Origin: Amycolatopsis anabasis
GTDB lineage: Bacteria; Actinomycetota; Actinomycetes; Mycobacteriales; Pseudonocardiaceae
Direction of reading: 5' to 3'
Length of the DNA: 64,000 bases
Assembly: GCF_009765355.1 (NCBI RefSeq)
Contig: NZ_VTHK01000043.1
Coordinates: 1 to 64,000 of the forward strand
Below, piece after piece: positions 24,885 to 34,006 of the stretch. The notes below the pieces were generated by a model. The model ran no database searches. It was not told the origin of the DNA and worked only from the letters and a program-made list of their open reading frames with translations. The translations under genes were made by a program, and so were the position numbers. Position 1 is the first letter of the stretch. The number at the start of each line of letters is the position of its first letter.

Positions 24885-25814
24885 ATGGCCAAGGACGGCG
24901 CGGTAGAACTCGAGGTCGGGCACCGCACGGTGCGGATCTCCAATCCGGACCGGGTGTACTTCCCGGCCCGCGGCGAGACGAAGCTCGATCTGGTCCGCTA
25001 CTACCTGTCGGTCGGCGACGGCATCGTGCGCGCGCTCCGGGAGCGGCCGTGCATGCTGCACCGCTTTCCCTCGGGCGTGGCGGGCGAGAAGGTCCACCAG
25101 AAGCGGGTCCCGCACGGTGCTCCGCCCTGGCTGGAGACCGTGCGGGTGGACTTCCCGCGCTACCACCGGCACGCCTACGAACTGTGCGTCACCGAACTGG
25201 CGAGCGTGGTGTGGGCGGTGCAGATGTCCACGGTGGAGTTCCACCCGTGGAACTCCCGGCGAGCGGACACCGAACGCCCGGACGAATGGCGGATCGACCT
25301 CGACCCGATGCCGCGGTGCGGGTTCGACACGGTCCGCCGGGTGGCCCATGTCGTGCACGAAGTGCTCGACGAACTGGGCGTGGTCGGGTGGCCGAAGACC
25401 TCCGGCGGCAACGGGATGCACGTCTACGTGCGGATCGAGCCCCGCTGGGAGTTCTCCGAGGTCCGCCGCGCCGCGCAGGCGTTCGCCCGCGAGGTGGAGC
25501 GCCGGGCGCCGGATGAGGTGACGACCACCTGGTGGCGGAAGGACCGCGACCCCACCATGCTGTTCGTCGACTACAACCAGAACGCCCGGGACCACACCAT
25601 CGCGAGCGCCTATTCGGTGCGCGGCGTACCGGAGGCGACCGTGTCGACCCCGATCACCTGGGACGAGATCGACGACGTCGAACCGCGCGAATGCACGATC
25701 GCCACCGTGCCGGACCGCTTCGCCGCCCTCGGCGATCTGCACGAGGGCATCGACGACACGGCGTACTCACTGGAAACCCTGCTCGAATGGGCCGACCGCG
25801 ACGGCCTCGACTAG
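24885..25814 (+). CDS. LigD-type NHEJ polymerase (PrimPol domain)
   Basis: 309 residues, corresponding to the stand-alone PolDom of LigD. Features are RISNPDRVYFPARGETKLDLVRYY at the start (read in part), FPSGVAGEKVHQK, the catalytic pair Asp138/Asp140 in DLDP, SGGNGMHVYVRI, and DYNQNARDHTIASAYSVR with the third acidic residue. These enzymes add ribonucleotides or gap-fill during non-homologous end joining. No Ku or ligase gene is adjacent; the ATP-dependent ligase lies at 3432-4424. Confidence 0.9.
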   Translation: MAKDGAVELEVGHRTVRISNPDRVYFPARGETKLDLVRYYLSVGDGIVRALRERPCMLHRFPSGVAGEKVHQKRVPHGAPPWLETVRVDFPRYHRHAYELCVTELASVVWAVQMSTVEFHPWNSRRADTERPDEWRIDLDPMPRCGFDTVRRVAHVVHEVLDELGVVGWPKTSGGNGMHVYVRIEPRWEFSEVRRAAQAFAREVERRAPDEVTTTWWRKDRDPTMLFVDYNQNARDHTIASAYSVRGVPEATVSTPITWDEIDDVEPRECTIATVPDRFAALGDLHEGIDDTAYSLETLLEWADRDGLD

Positions 25815-25817
25815 GTC

Positions 25818-25889
25818 GCACTTTGTCGGCCAAGTGCGATAACGCGGCGACCGAGGTGGCCAAGGCCACGCACTTGGCCGACAAAGTGC
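25818..25889. terminator. Nested inverted repeat, bidirectional terminator
   Basis: A 21-base arm (25818-25838, starting GCACTTTGTCGGCC) is repeated perfectly in inverted order at 25869-25889. Inside lies a second palindrome, GTGGCCAAGGCCAC (25856-25869). The element separates the convergent polymerase and htpG genes. Part of the arm (TTGGCCGACAAAG) recurs at 97-109, so it is also a dispersed sequence in this genome. Confidence 0.6.
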
Positions 25890-25902
25890 ACGAGTACCGG
25901 GG

Positions 25903-27816
25903 TTACAAGGTGTGGGCCAGGCGGTCGGCCAGCAGGCGCATGAAGCGGGACGGGTCGCTCAGTTCGCCGCCCTCGGCGAGGAGCGCCATGCCGTAGAGCA
26001 GTTCGGCCGTGTCGGCCAGCCCGCTGTCGTCCTCGCGCTCGGCGTGCGCCTTCCGCAGGCCGCTGACCAGCGGATGTGCCGGGTTGAGTTCGAGGATGCG
26101 CTTGACCGGCGGCAGTTCCTGCCCCATGGCGCGGTACATCTTCTCCAGGGTGGGCGTCACGTCGTGCGCGTCCCCGACGATGCAGGCCGGTGAGGTGGTG
26201 AGGCGGGACGACAGCCGCACCTCCTTCACGTTCTCCTCCAGCTTCTTCGTGAGCCAGGACAGCAGGTCGGCGTAGTCCTTCTGCTGCTGGTCCCGTTCGG
26301 ATTCGGCCGACTTCTTCTCTTCCTCGGTGTCCAGATCGACCTGGCCCTTGGCGATCGACTGGAAATGCTTCCCGTCGAATTCGTTCACCGAGTCGACCCA
26401 CATCTCGTCGACCGGATCGGTCAGCACCAGGACCTCGAACCCCTTGGCGCGGAAGGCTTCCATATGCGGCGAGTTCTCGATGATCGACCGCGAGGCGCCG
26501 GTCAGGTAGTAGATGTGCTCCTGGCCTTCCTTCATCCGCTCGACGTATTCGCGCAGGGTGGTCGGCTTCTCCGCGTCGTGCGTCGAATCGAAGGAGGCGA
26601 TTTCGAGAATGGTTTCGCGGTTGTCGAAATCGTTGACCAGGCCTTCCTTGACGGCGGGGCCGAATTCCTTCCAGAACGTCTGGTAGCGGTCGGGGTTCTC
26701 GGTCAGCATGGTCTTCACCGTGCTGAGCACCTTCTTGACCAGGCGCCGGCGCATCAGCTGGATCTGGCGGTCCTGCTGCAGGATCTCGCGCGACACGTTG
26801 AGCGAGAGGTCCTGCGCGTCCACCACGCCCTTGACGAAACGCAGGTATTCCGGCATGAGCGCTTCGCAGTCGTCCATGATGAACACGCGTTTGACGTACA
26901 ACTGGACGCCGCGCTTGCGCTCGCGCAGGTACAGATCCAGCGGCGCGTGCGACGGAATGAACAGCAGGGCCTGGTACTCGAAGGTCCCTTCCGCCTTCAT
27001 CTGGATGATTTCCAGCGGATCGGTCCAGTCGTGGCTGATGTGCTTGTAGAATTCCTTGAATTCTTCCTCGGAGGCCTCTTCCCGGGAACGCGCCCAGAGC
27101 GCCTTCATCGAGTTGACGGTCTGGAGTTCACGCGTGGTCTTGCCCTCGCCGTCCGTGCGCTCGACTTCCATCCGGATCGGCCAGGTGATGAAGTCGGAAT
27201 ACCGCTGGACGATTTCCTTGATCTTCCAGTCGGCCGCGTAGTCGAAGAGGTGGTCTTCGGAGTCCTCCGGTTTGAGGTGCAGGGTGACCGCGGTGCCCTG
27301 CGCCGCGTCGTCGACCGGCTCGATGGTGTAGGTGCCCTCCCCGCTGGACTCCCAGCGGGTGCCCTGGTCCTCACCCGCGCGGCGGGTCACCAGCGTGACC
27401 TTGTCGGCCACCATGAAACTCGAGTAGAAACCGACGCCGAACTGCCCGATCAGCTCCTGCGAGGCGCCGGTGTCCTTCGACTCCTTCAGCTTGCGCAGGA
27501 GTTCGGCCGTCCCCGACTTCGCGATGGTGCCGATGAGGTTCACCACCTCGTCGCGGGACATGCCGATGCCGTTGTCGCGCACGGTGAGCGTACGCTGCGC
27601 CTTGTCGACCTCGAGGTCGATGTGCAGATCGGCGGTGTCCACCTGCAGGTCCTTGTCACGGAACGCTTCCAGGCGCAGTTTGTCCAACGCGTCCGAGGCG
27701 TTGGAGATGAGCTCGCGCAGGAAGATGTCCTTGTTCGAGTAGATCGAATGAACCATCAGCTGCAGGAGCTGGCGCGCCTCGGCCTGGAACTCGAGCGTTT
27801 CGGGCTGGGTGTCCAC
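25903..27816 (-). CDS. htpG: HSP90 chaperone HtpG
   Basis: 637 residues, full length for bacterial HSP90. The GHKL ATPase domain shows LISNASDALDKLR, DNGIGM and the lid region GQFGVGFYS; the middle domain has the catalytic Arg stretch (SREILQQDRQ) and the C-terminal dimerisation domain ends normally. It is cytosolic and ATP-driven. A 14-bp inverted repeat upstream may control it. Confidence 0.97.
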   Translation of the reverse strand: MDTQPETLEFQAEARQLLQLMVHSIYSNKDIFLRELISNASDALDKLRLEAFRDKDLQVDTADLHIDLEVDKAQRTLTVRDNGIGMSRDEVVNLIGTIAKSGTAELLRKLKESKDTGASQELIGQFGVGFYSSFMVADKVTLVTRRAGEDQGTRWESSGEGTYTIEPVDDAAQGTAVTLHLKPEDSEDHLFDYAADWKIKEIVQRYSDFITWPIRMEVERTDGEGKTTRELQTVNSMKALWARSREEASEEEFKEFYKHISHDWTDPLEIIQMKAEGTFEYQALLFIPSHAPLDLYLRERKRGVQLYVKRVFIMDDCEALMPEYLRFVKGVVDAQDLSLNVSREILQQDRQIQLMRRRLVKKVLSTVKTMLTENPDRYQTFWKEFGPAVKEGLVNDFDNRETILEIASFDSTHDAEKPTTLREYVERMKEGQEHIYYLTGASRSIIENSPHMEAFRAKGFEVLVLTDPVDEMWVDSVNEFDGKHFQSIAKGQVDLDTEEEKKSAESERDQQQKDYADLLSWLTKKLEENVKEVRLSSRLTTSPACIVGDAHDVTPTLEKMYRAMGQELPPVKRILELNPAHPLVSGLRKAHAEREDDSGLADTAELLYGMALLAEGGELSDPSRFMRLLADRLAHTL

Positions 27817-27856
27817 TGACTTCCTTTCTGATGAAACTCGCGGATTGCGCGGATGC

Positions 27857-27895
27857 GTGCCAACCCGGCGATTATCTCAAACGCCGGGTTGGCAC
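27857..27895. promoter_or_regulatory. Perfect 14-bp inverted repeat upstream of htpG
   Basis: GTGCCAACCCGGCG (27857-27870) and CGCCGGGTTGGCAC (27882-27895) flank 11 bases which, on the minus strand, read TTTGAGATAAT and so contain a GATAAT -10-like hexamer. An operator framing the htpG promoter is attractive; it is not the CIRCE or RheA consensus. It could instead be the terminator of the inhibitor gene upstream. Confidence 0.5.
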
Positions 27896-27929
27896 GATGC
27901 CGGTTCCGGTGGATCAGCCCGTGGACCGG

Positions 27930-28328
27930 TCAGCTGAGGTCGAAGACCGCTCCGGTGGCGGCGTGCAGCTCGCAGCTGTTGCCGAACGTGTGCTGCCAGT
28001 GCAGCGGCTTGCCGTTCCAGGTGCCGGTCACCGTGGCCTGCACCGGCTCGTATTGCTTGGTGCAGACCATGCCCGGAACGCCGGTCAGCCGGTCGGGATC
28101 GCCACCGGCCGCCGCGAGCTGCCGGCATGCCTCGTCGCCGTACCGATGGTTACCGGTGCCCTGCGGGCAGTCCAGGGTCGCCGCCGCGGTGCTCCCCGCG
28201 GCGTCGGTCACCGAGAGGTTCAGGTGACCAGCGGGCGCGGCCTGCGCCAGCGCCGCCGCACCTGAAAGTGCCGCGGCGGTCAGCGCCGCGAGAGCGAAGA
28301 TCCGACCGTTTCGGCTGGGCGTGCGCAT
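27930..28328 (-). CDS. Subtilisin-inhibitor-like secreted protease inhibitor
   Basis: 132 residues with a Sec signal peptide cut near AQA (about residue 30). The mature domain is an SSI fold: HLNLSV at the start, CPQGTGNHRYGDEAC, CTKQYEPVQATVTGTW and NSCELHAATGAVFD. Cys54-Cys68 and Cys89-Cys119 reproduce the SSI disulfide spacing. The reactive-site P1 position, two after Cys89, is Lys91 rather than SSI Met, which predicts inhibition of trypsin-like enzymes. GGAGG precedes the ATG. Confidence 0.92.
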   Translation of the reverse strand: MRTPSRNGRIFALAALTAAALSGAAALAQAAPAGHLNLSVTDAAGSTAAATLDCPQGTGNHRYGDEACRQLAAAGGDPDRLTGVPGMVCTKQYEPVQATVTGTWNGKPLHWQHTFGNSCELHAATGAVFDLS

Positions 28329-28368
28329 CGCAACCTCCCATGTCGTCGTGCATCTTCGGACCAACGGT

Positions 28369-28390
28369 CCCGGCACGACCCCGTGCCGGG
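28369..28390 (-). terminator. Hairpin after argS
   Basis: CCCGGCACG (28369-28377) and CGTGCCGGG (28382-28390) form a perfect 9-bp stem with a 4-base loop, between the argS stop and the inhibitor gene on the same strand. No U-tract follows. Likely the argS terminator. Confidence 0.55.
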
Positions 28391-28463
28391 CCGCAACCTT
28401 CCGAGTACCCGGCGGGCTCCGGCGGCAATTCCCGAAGTCACCCGTTTGGCCCCGGCGACCGGT

Positions 28464-30194
28464 TCACAGGCGTTCGGGGGCTTCGATGCCGAGCAGGGCG
28501 AGCCCGAGGGTGAGCACCCGCGCGGTGAGTTCGGCGAGCGCGAGGCGGGAGCGGCGGATCTCGCCCGGGGTGGCCGGGGCCAGGATCGGGCAGTTCTCGT
28601 AGAAACCGGAGAACGTGGTGGCGACCTCGTAGAGGTAACCGCACAGCCGGTGCGGCGCGAGGCTTTCGGTGGCCGCCGCGCACGCCGCGGGCAGTTGCAG
28701 GATCTTGAGCAGCAGCGCGCGTTCGGCCGGTTCGGCGAGGACGACCGGGGTGCCCGGACCGGGGGTTTCCCCGGCCTTGCGCAGCAGGGACCGGATGCGG
28801 GCGTGCGCGTACTGGAGGTAGCCGGCCGTATTGCCCTCGCACGCAAGCATGCGGTCCCACGCGAAGGTGTAGTCCTTCTCCCGGTCGCCGGAGAGATCGG
28901 CGTACTTGACCGCGCCGATGCCGACCGCGCGGGCGACGGCGGCGCGTTCGTCCTCGCTCAGTTCGCCGCGTTCGGCCACGACCGCGGCCGCCCGGTCCAC
29001 CGCCTCGGTGAGCAGTTCGACGAGTTTGACCGAACCGCCGGCACGGGTGCGGATGGTCCTGCCGTCCGCCCCCAGCACGGACCCGAACCCGACGTGTTCG
29101 GCGTGGTGGTCCGCGGTGAGCCACCCGGCCTGCCGGGCCGCGGCGAAGATCATCGCGAAGTGCTGGGCCTGCGGATTGCCGACGACGTAGCGCAGATCGG
29201 TGACCCCGCGCTCGCGGGTCCAGTAGCGGATGGTCGCCAGATCGGTGGCGGCGTAGCCGTAGCCGCCGTCGCTCTTGCGGACGATCAGCGGCAGCCGATC
29301 GCCGTCCCGGTTCCGGAAGCCCGGCGGGAACACGCAAACCGCGCCGTCGCTGGTCTCGGTCAGCCCCTTGGCCTCGAGTTCGTCGAGGACCTCGGCCAGG
29401 TACGGGTTGTAGAAGCTCTCGCCGTACGCGTCCGCCGCGGTGAGGCCGATGCCCAGCAACGTGAAGACCTGGTCGAAGTGCCGGGCCGACTCGTCGACCA
29501 GTTGCCGCCACAGCGCGAGGGTCGGTTCGTCACCGCCCTGCAGCAGCACGACCCGGCGGCGGGCCCGGTCGGCGAAGCCGGGGTCGGCGTCGAACTTCTC
29601 GCGCGCTTCGCGGTAGAAGCCGGACAGGTCGCTGATCCCGTGCCCGCCGTGGGCCCCCTCGTCGACGAGGTGTTCGATGAGCATCCCGAACGGGGTGCCC
29701 CAGTCGCCGAGGTGGTTGTGCGGGATGACCTCGTGGCCGGAGAACCGCAGCATCCGCACGATCGCGTCCCCGATGATCGACGACCGCAGGTGCCCGACGT
29801 GCATCTCCTTGGCCACGTTGGGACCGCCGTAGTCGACGGCGAACCGGCGCGGCCGCTCGGTACGCGCGACCCCCAGCCGCTCGTCGCCGAGCAGCGCGGC
29901 GGCCCGGTCCTCCAGCCACGAACGCCGGAGGATCAGGTTCACGAAACCGGGCCCGGCGACCTCGGCCGACTCCAGCAGGTCCGCGGAATCCAGCGCGGCC
30001 ACGATCCCGGCCGCGACCTCGCGCGGCGGGCGGCCGAGCCGCTTGCCCAGGCTCATCGCCACATCGCACTGGTAGTCGGCGCGGGCCGAGGGCCGCACGA
30101 GCGCCTGCGCGGGGGTGCTGTCGACGTCCATCGCCGCCTTGAGCGCGGCCGCGACCCGGCGCCCGAGCTCAAGTCCCACGTCCCCGTACGGCAC
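28464..30194 (-). CDS. argS: Arginyl-tRNA synthetase
   Basis: 576 residues, class I. The HIGH-equivalent motif is HVGHLRSS in YGGPNVAKEMHVGHLRSSIIGD (read in part), preceded by the N-terminal Add-1 domain that binds the tRNA D-loop, and the C-terminal all-helical anticodon-binding DALR domain. The KMSKS motif is degenerate, as in most ArgRS. Start GTG at 30194. The E. coli-like sequence around HIGH and its place among accessory genes leave open that a second argS exists. Confidence 0.93.
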   Translation of the reverse strand: MPYGDVGLELGRRVAAALKAAMDVDSTPAQALVRPSARADYQCDVAMSLGKRLGRPPREVAAGIVAALDSADLLESAEVAGPGFVNLILRRSWLEDRAAALLGDERLGVARTERPRRFAVDYGGPNVAKEMHVGHLRSSIIGDAIVRMLRFSGHEVIPHNHLGDWGTPFGMLIEHLVDEGAHGGHGISDLSGFYREAREKFDADPGFADRARRRVVLLQGGDEPTLALWRQLVDESARHFDQVFTLLGIGLTAADAYGESFYNPYLAEVLDELEAKGLTETSDGAVCVFPPGFRNRDGDRLPLIVRKSDGGYGYAATDLATIRYWTRERGVTDLRYVVGNPQAQHFAMIFAAARQAGWLTADHHAEHVGFGSVLGADGRTIRTRAGGSVKLVELLTEAVDRAAAVVAERGELSEDERAAVARAVGIGAVKYADLSGDREKDYTFAWDRMLACEGNTAGYLQYAHARIRSLLRKAGETPGPGTPVVLAEPAERALLLKILQLPAACAAATESLAPHRLCGYLYEVATTFSGFYENCPILAPATPGEIRRSRLALAELTARVLTLGLALLGIEAPERL

Positions 30195-30292
30195 CGATCG
30201 GCCTCCCGAGTTCCGCCACGGCGGCTACCGTGGGTGTACGTGCTTCCAGTTTCACGACGAGCACAACCGATATTCGGGGGGCGAACGAACCG

Positions 30293-30481
30293 ATGCCGAT
30301 CTGGCTGTGGATCACCTTGCTGGCCGTGCTGTTCCTGACCACCGGGGTGGTCGGCGTGCTGAACCGCAAACGCGGACGGAGCCTCGGCGGCGACCCCGCG
30401 AGCGGGCGGCGGGAGCGGCTCTCCCAGGTGGATCCGCACACCACGAACCACTCGCCGGACCAGCACGGTCCACCCCTGTGA
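30293..30481 (+). CDS. Small single-pass membrane protein
   Basis: 62 residues: MPIWLWITLLAVLFLTTGVV gives one membrane helix at once from the start, followed by a basic then polar cytosolic tail ending HTTNHSPDQHGPPL. A GGGGGG tract lies about 11 bases before the ATG. Unknown function; the gene diverges from argS and precedes the sigma factor by about 70 bases. Confidence 0.5.
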   Translation: MPIWLWITLLAVLFLTTGVVGVLNRKRGRSLGGDPASGRRERLSQVDPHTTNHSPDQHGPPL

Positions 30482-30552
30482 CCCAGGACACAGCTGTCGT
30501 GGCTCAACCATTTCCCCCGCTCGCTCGTAACTCGGGGACATGAGGGGACTCC

Positions 30553-31068
30553 ATGGCCCGAGGTGACGCCGAGTTCGTCGAGTTCGTGCAGGCCTGTTCG
30601 GCGCGGCTGGTGCAGGCGGCGTACTACCTCGTGAGCGATCGCCACCTCGCCGAGGACGCCGCGCAGACCGCGCTCGCCCGCACCTACGCGGTATGGGCGC
30701 GGGTGAGGAAGAAGGACGCCTATGCCTACACGCGGACGGTGCTGGTCAACCACGTCATCGACACCTGGCGGCGGCCGATCCGCGAACGTCCCGCCGAAGA
30801 ACTCCCCGAACCGCCCGCCGGGGACCGCGGGCTGGACACCAAGGTCGTCGAGCGAAAGTGGCTGATGGAGATGCTGGACGGGTTGACCGTGCGGGAACGT
30901 GCCGTCGTCCTGCTGCGGCACTACTACGACCTCACCGAGGCCGAAGTGGCCCGGGAGCTCGGGGTGTCCGTCGGCACGGTGAAGAGCACGAGTTCCCGGG
31001 CGCTCGCGAAGCTGCGCGGCTCGCACGATTCCTCCGGCGAACCTGTCGCGCAGGAGGCGGCACGATGA
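30553..31068 (+). CDS. ECF sigma factor, SigE/SCO family
   Basis: 171 residues with sigma region 2 (QAAYYLVSDRHLAEDAAQTALAR) and region 4 (YYDLTEAEVARELGVSVGTVKS). The RGDAEFVEFVQACSARL start and overall spacing match the actinobacterial SigE-like group. It overlaps the next gene by ATGA, which encodes a membrane-spanning protein likely to regulate it. Confidence 0.9.
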   Translation: MARGDAEFVEFVQACSARLVQAAYYLVSDRHLAEDAAQTALARTYAVWARVRKKDAYAYTRTVLVNHVIDTWRRPIRERPAEELPEPPAGDRGLDTKVVERKWLMEMLDGLTVRERAVVLLRHYYDLTEAEVARELGVSVGTVKSTSSRALAKLRGSHDSSGEPVAQEAAR

Positions 31069-31763
31069 CCGAACTCGAAGCACTGCGCAACGCGCTCCGC
31101 GAATCCCCGCTCGAGTCCTTCCCCGCCCTGGACGCGGAGCCGATCATGGCCGCCGGTCGCCGGATCCGCCGCCGAAGGCGGGTGCGCGCCGCCGCCGGAG
31201 TCGGCTCCGTGGTGGCCGCGGTGGCGCTCGTCGCGACCGGCGTCACCTGGCTCGGCGGCGCCTCCGCCCCGCGGAACGTGGCCGTCCAGCCGCCCGCGCC
31301 GACGGCCTCCCGCGAGAACAACGTCCCGCTGGGCGGGGTGATCGCCACCGGCCTCCACGACCCGGCCGGGGAACGGGTGCTCTACGCGGTCCGGATCGCC
31401 GCGCCCGAACTGCCGCAGACCACGTTCGGCGTGATGGCCGGGCACCGCACCGCGGCCGGGAACCTGACCGCCGATCTGCTCGTGAACGAATCCCGCAGCC
31501 CGGACCGGCGACCGGGATTCCACGCGCTCGACGGCGGGGAGCAGATCAACGGCCAGTACGTGCCGGTCTTCGGGTACTACGCCGGGCCCGCCAAGCGGAT
31601 CGCCTCCACCGTGCACGGACGGACGGTGTACGCGAACCTGGCCCCCTGGAGCGAGGATCCGAACGTGTGGATCTTCTGGTTCACCCCGGCCGACGTCCCC
31701 TCGAACGACGTGCTCACCCCGCCGGTCGCCTACAGCGCCGACGGCGGCAAGCTGCCCAGCTGA
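31065..31763 (+). CDS. Membrane protein, probable sigma partner
   Basis: 232 residues: a 40-residue cytosolic part, an Arg-rich stop (GRRIRRRRRVR), one membrane helix at about residues 43-65 and an outer domain of about 165 residues without a recognised motif. Position directly after, and overlapping, the sigma gene suggests an anti-sigma role, but no zinc ZAS motif is present. Confidence 0.6.
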   Translation: MTELEALRNALRESPLESFPALDAEPIMAAGRRIRRRRRVRAAAGVGSVVAAVALVATGVTWLGGASAPRNVAVQPPAPTASRENNVPLGGVIATGLHDPAGERVLYAVRIAAPELPQTTFGVMAGHRTAAGNLTADLLVNESRSPDRRPGFHALDGGEQINGQYVPVFGYYAGPAKRIASTVHGRTVYANLAPWSEDPNVWIFWFTPADVPSNDVLTPPVAYSADGGKLPS

Positions 31764-31767
31764 CCAG

Positions 31768-34005
31768 TCAGCGTCGTCCCGCGCGTTCGAAGCGGGGGTC
31801 CGGGCCGGGCAGCGGCAGGGGCGGCTGGCCGTCCAGGATCCTCGACACCGCGCCGAAGAACGTGCGCGCGGGCGTCTTGCCGCCGAACATGTTGCCGTCC
31901 TTGCCGACGGCGTGGACGTTGCCCGGGTTGACGAAACGCAGGCCGCCGAAGGGGGCGTCGGGGCGGAACACCATGGCCGCGCCCGCCAGTTGCGGGGTGG
32001 CGCCGACGAAGGTCGCGGAACCGCTCACGTCGGTGGTTCCGGTCTTGCCGATCATCGGGCGGTCCCAGCCCGCGAACCGGGCGGCCTCGCGCGCGGTGCC
32101 TTCGCTGGCGTCCTTGCTCATCCCGACCGCGAGCGTGTTGGCCAGCCCCTCCTCGACGACCTGCTCGCAGGGCGCCTCGGTGATCACCTTCGGTCTGCCG
32201 TCCCGATCGGTGATCTGCCCGATCGGCGTCGGCGGGCACCACATGCCGCCGCTGATGATGGTCGCCGCGACGTTCGCCAGTTCCAGGCCGCTGGTGGGGC
32301 TCACCCCGAGGGTGAACGAACCCTTCCCCGGGGAGGTGCCGGTCGGTCCGAAGAACGCGGTCTGCGTGCTCTTCTCCTCCGCCGTCTTCCCGTTCGGGTT
32401 GACGGCCCGGCCGTTGGCGGCGTTGGACGCCATGGTCTCGCGCATGCCGAGCTTGCGCGCCATCTCCACGACCGGCCCCATCCCGGTCAGTTCCTCCAGG
32501 ATGACGAATCCGGTGTTCGGCGAGGTGGCGAGCGCCTGCTGCAGGCTCATCGACGGGCCGTAGGTGTCCTCGCCGTAGTTGCTCAGGCAGTACGCCCAGG
32601 TGCCCTGCCCGACCTTGGGGCAGCCCGGTTTGAACCCGCTGACGAACACCGGCGAGGCATGGCTCTGCGGGGTCGGGATCGTGCTCGCGATCCCCGCCTT
32701 GCGCTGCTCCAGCGCCGCCGCGGCGGTGAAGATCTTGTAGCTCGACCCGGCCCCGGTGACATTCGAGACTTCCGAGGGCAGCCCGGTCATCGTCTGGCCC
32801 TGCGCGGCGTCCGGGCCGTAGTCCCGGTTGGCCGCCAGCGCGACGACCTCGTGCCGCTGCTTTCCGGGCCGGATCAGCGACAGGGTGTTCGCCACGTTCG
32901 GCTGGGTCTTGCGGACCTGTTCCTCCGCGGACCGCTTGGCCTCGGCATTGGCCCGCTGGTCCAAAGTGGTCCGGATGGTGTAGCCGCCGGTGTACAGGTC
33001 GTCCTGGGACATCCCGGACTTCAGCAGGTAGTCCTCGACGTACTGGCAGAAGAACCCGTTCTCGGGACCGGCACCGACGCAGTTCGCGGCCGGTTTCTTC
33101 GGCCCGCCCGGCGCCACGCCCAGCGGTTCGGTCTTGGCCTTCTCCGCGTCCGCGGGGGCGAGCTTGCGGTTCTCCACCATCCGGTCCAGCACCAGGTTGC
33201 GGCGCTGGATGGCCTCGACCGGGTAGTTCCACGGATCGAGCTTCTTCGGATTGTTCACCACCCCGGCCAGCAGCGCGGACTGGGCGACGGTCAACTCCTT
33301 CGCCGTGGTGCCGAAGTAGGCCCGTGCCGCGGCGCCGACGCCGTAGACGTGGCCGGAGAACTCGACGACGTTCAGATACCCGGCGAGGATCTGCGCCTTG
33401 GACATCTTGGTCTCCAGCTGAATGGCGACCCGCGCCTCCTTCAGCTTGCGCACGATCGACTGCTCGCGGGCCCGCTGCTGGCCGATCGTGGCGACCTCCT
33501 GGTCGATCTTGCCGTCGCTCTTGGCCCGGTGCACGACGTTGATCAGGTAGTTCTTCACGTACTGCTGGGTCAGCGTGGACGCGCCCTGGGTGGTGCCGCC
33601 GCTGGTGCTGATCGCCGCGCGCAGGGTGCCCTTCCAGTCCACGCCGCGGTGCTCGTAGAACCGCTTGTCCTCGACCGAGATCAGCGCCCACTTCATCGCC
33701 TCGGAGATCTCCTCCGGCGCCGCGGGAACGCGGTACTGCTTGTAGAGCGTCGCGATCGGGGCGCTGGCCGAATCGGTCACCGTGGTCACCAGCGGCGGCG
33801 GCACGTTGGTCAGTTCGGACGACATGGCCTCGACCGTTTCGCCCGCGCGGTTCGCCACCAGACCGGCCGCGCCGACCGCCGGGAACAACACCCCCGCGGC
33901 GAGAAGTCCCGCGAGCACGCACAGCGCCAGGAACCGGACCACGGACACCGCACGACCAGCAGCCGCCGCCATCTTCGCTACCCCCAAAGTGCGATCTTGA
34001 TTCAC
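31768..34005 (-). CDS. Class A penicillin-binding protein
   Basis: 745 residues: a short cytosolic part, one membrane helix, a GT51 glycosyltransferase domain (SVEDKRFYEHRGVDWKGTLRA and GASTLTQQYVKN motifs) and a transpeptidase domain with SSYK (Ser-x-x-Lys), SPN and KTGTT. It polymerises and cross-links peptidoglycan. The GTG at 34005 sits 1 base after the response-regulator stop; an ATG at 33972 behind GGGGGT is an alternative start. Part of an envelope operon with the regulator. Confidence 0.88.
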   Translation of the reverse strand: MNQDRTLGVAKMAAAAGRAVSVVRFLALCVLAGLLAAGVLFPAVGAAGLVANRAGETVEAMSSELTNVPPPLVTTVTDSASAPIATLYKQYRVPAAPEEISEAMKWALISVEDKRFYEHRGVDWKGTLRAAISTSGGTTQGASTLTQQYVKNYLINVVHRAKSDGKIDQEVATIGQQRAREQSIVRKLKEARVAIQLETKMSKAQILAGYLNVVEFSGHVYGVGAAARAYFGTTAKELTVAQSALLAGVVNNPKKLDPWNYPVEAIQRRNLVLDRMVENRKLAPADAEKAKTEPLGVAPGGPKKPAANCVGAGPENGFFCQYVEDYLLKSGMSQDDLYTGGYTIRTTLDQRANAEAKRSAEEQVRKTQPNVANTLSLIRPGKQRHEVVALAANRDYGPDAAQGQTMTGLPSEVSNVTGAGSSYKIFTAAAALEQRKAGIASTIPTPQSHASPVFVSGFKPGCPKVGQGTWAYCLSNYGEDTYGPSMSLQQALATSPNTGFVILEELTGMGPVVEMARKLGMRETMASNAANGRAVNPNGKTAEEKSTQTAFFGPTGTSPGKGSFTLGVSPTSGLELANVAATIISGGMWCPPTPIGQITDRDGRPKVITEAPCEQVVEEGLANTLAVGMSKDASEGTAREAARFAGWDRPMIGKTGTTDVSGSATFVGATPQLAGAAMVFRPDAPFGGLRFVNPGNVHAVGKDGNMFGGKTPARTFFGAVSRILDGQPPLPLPGPDPRFERAGRR

Positions 34006-34006
34006 A

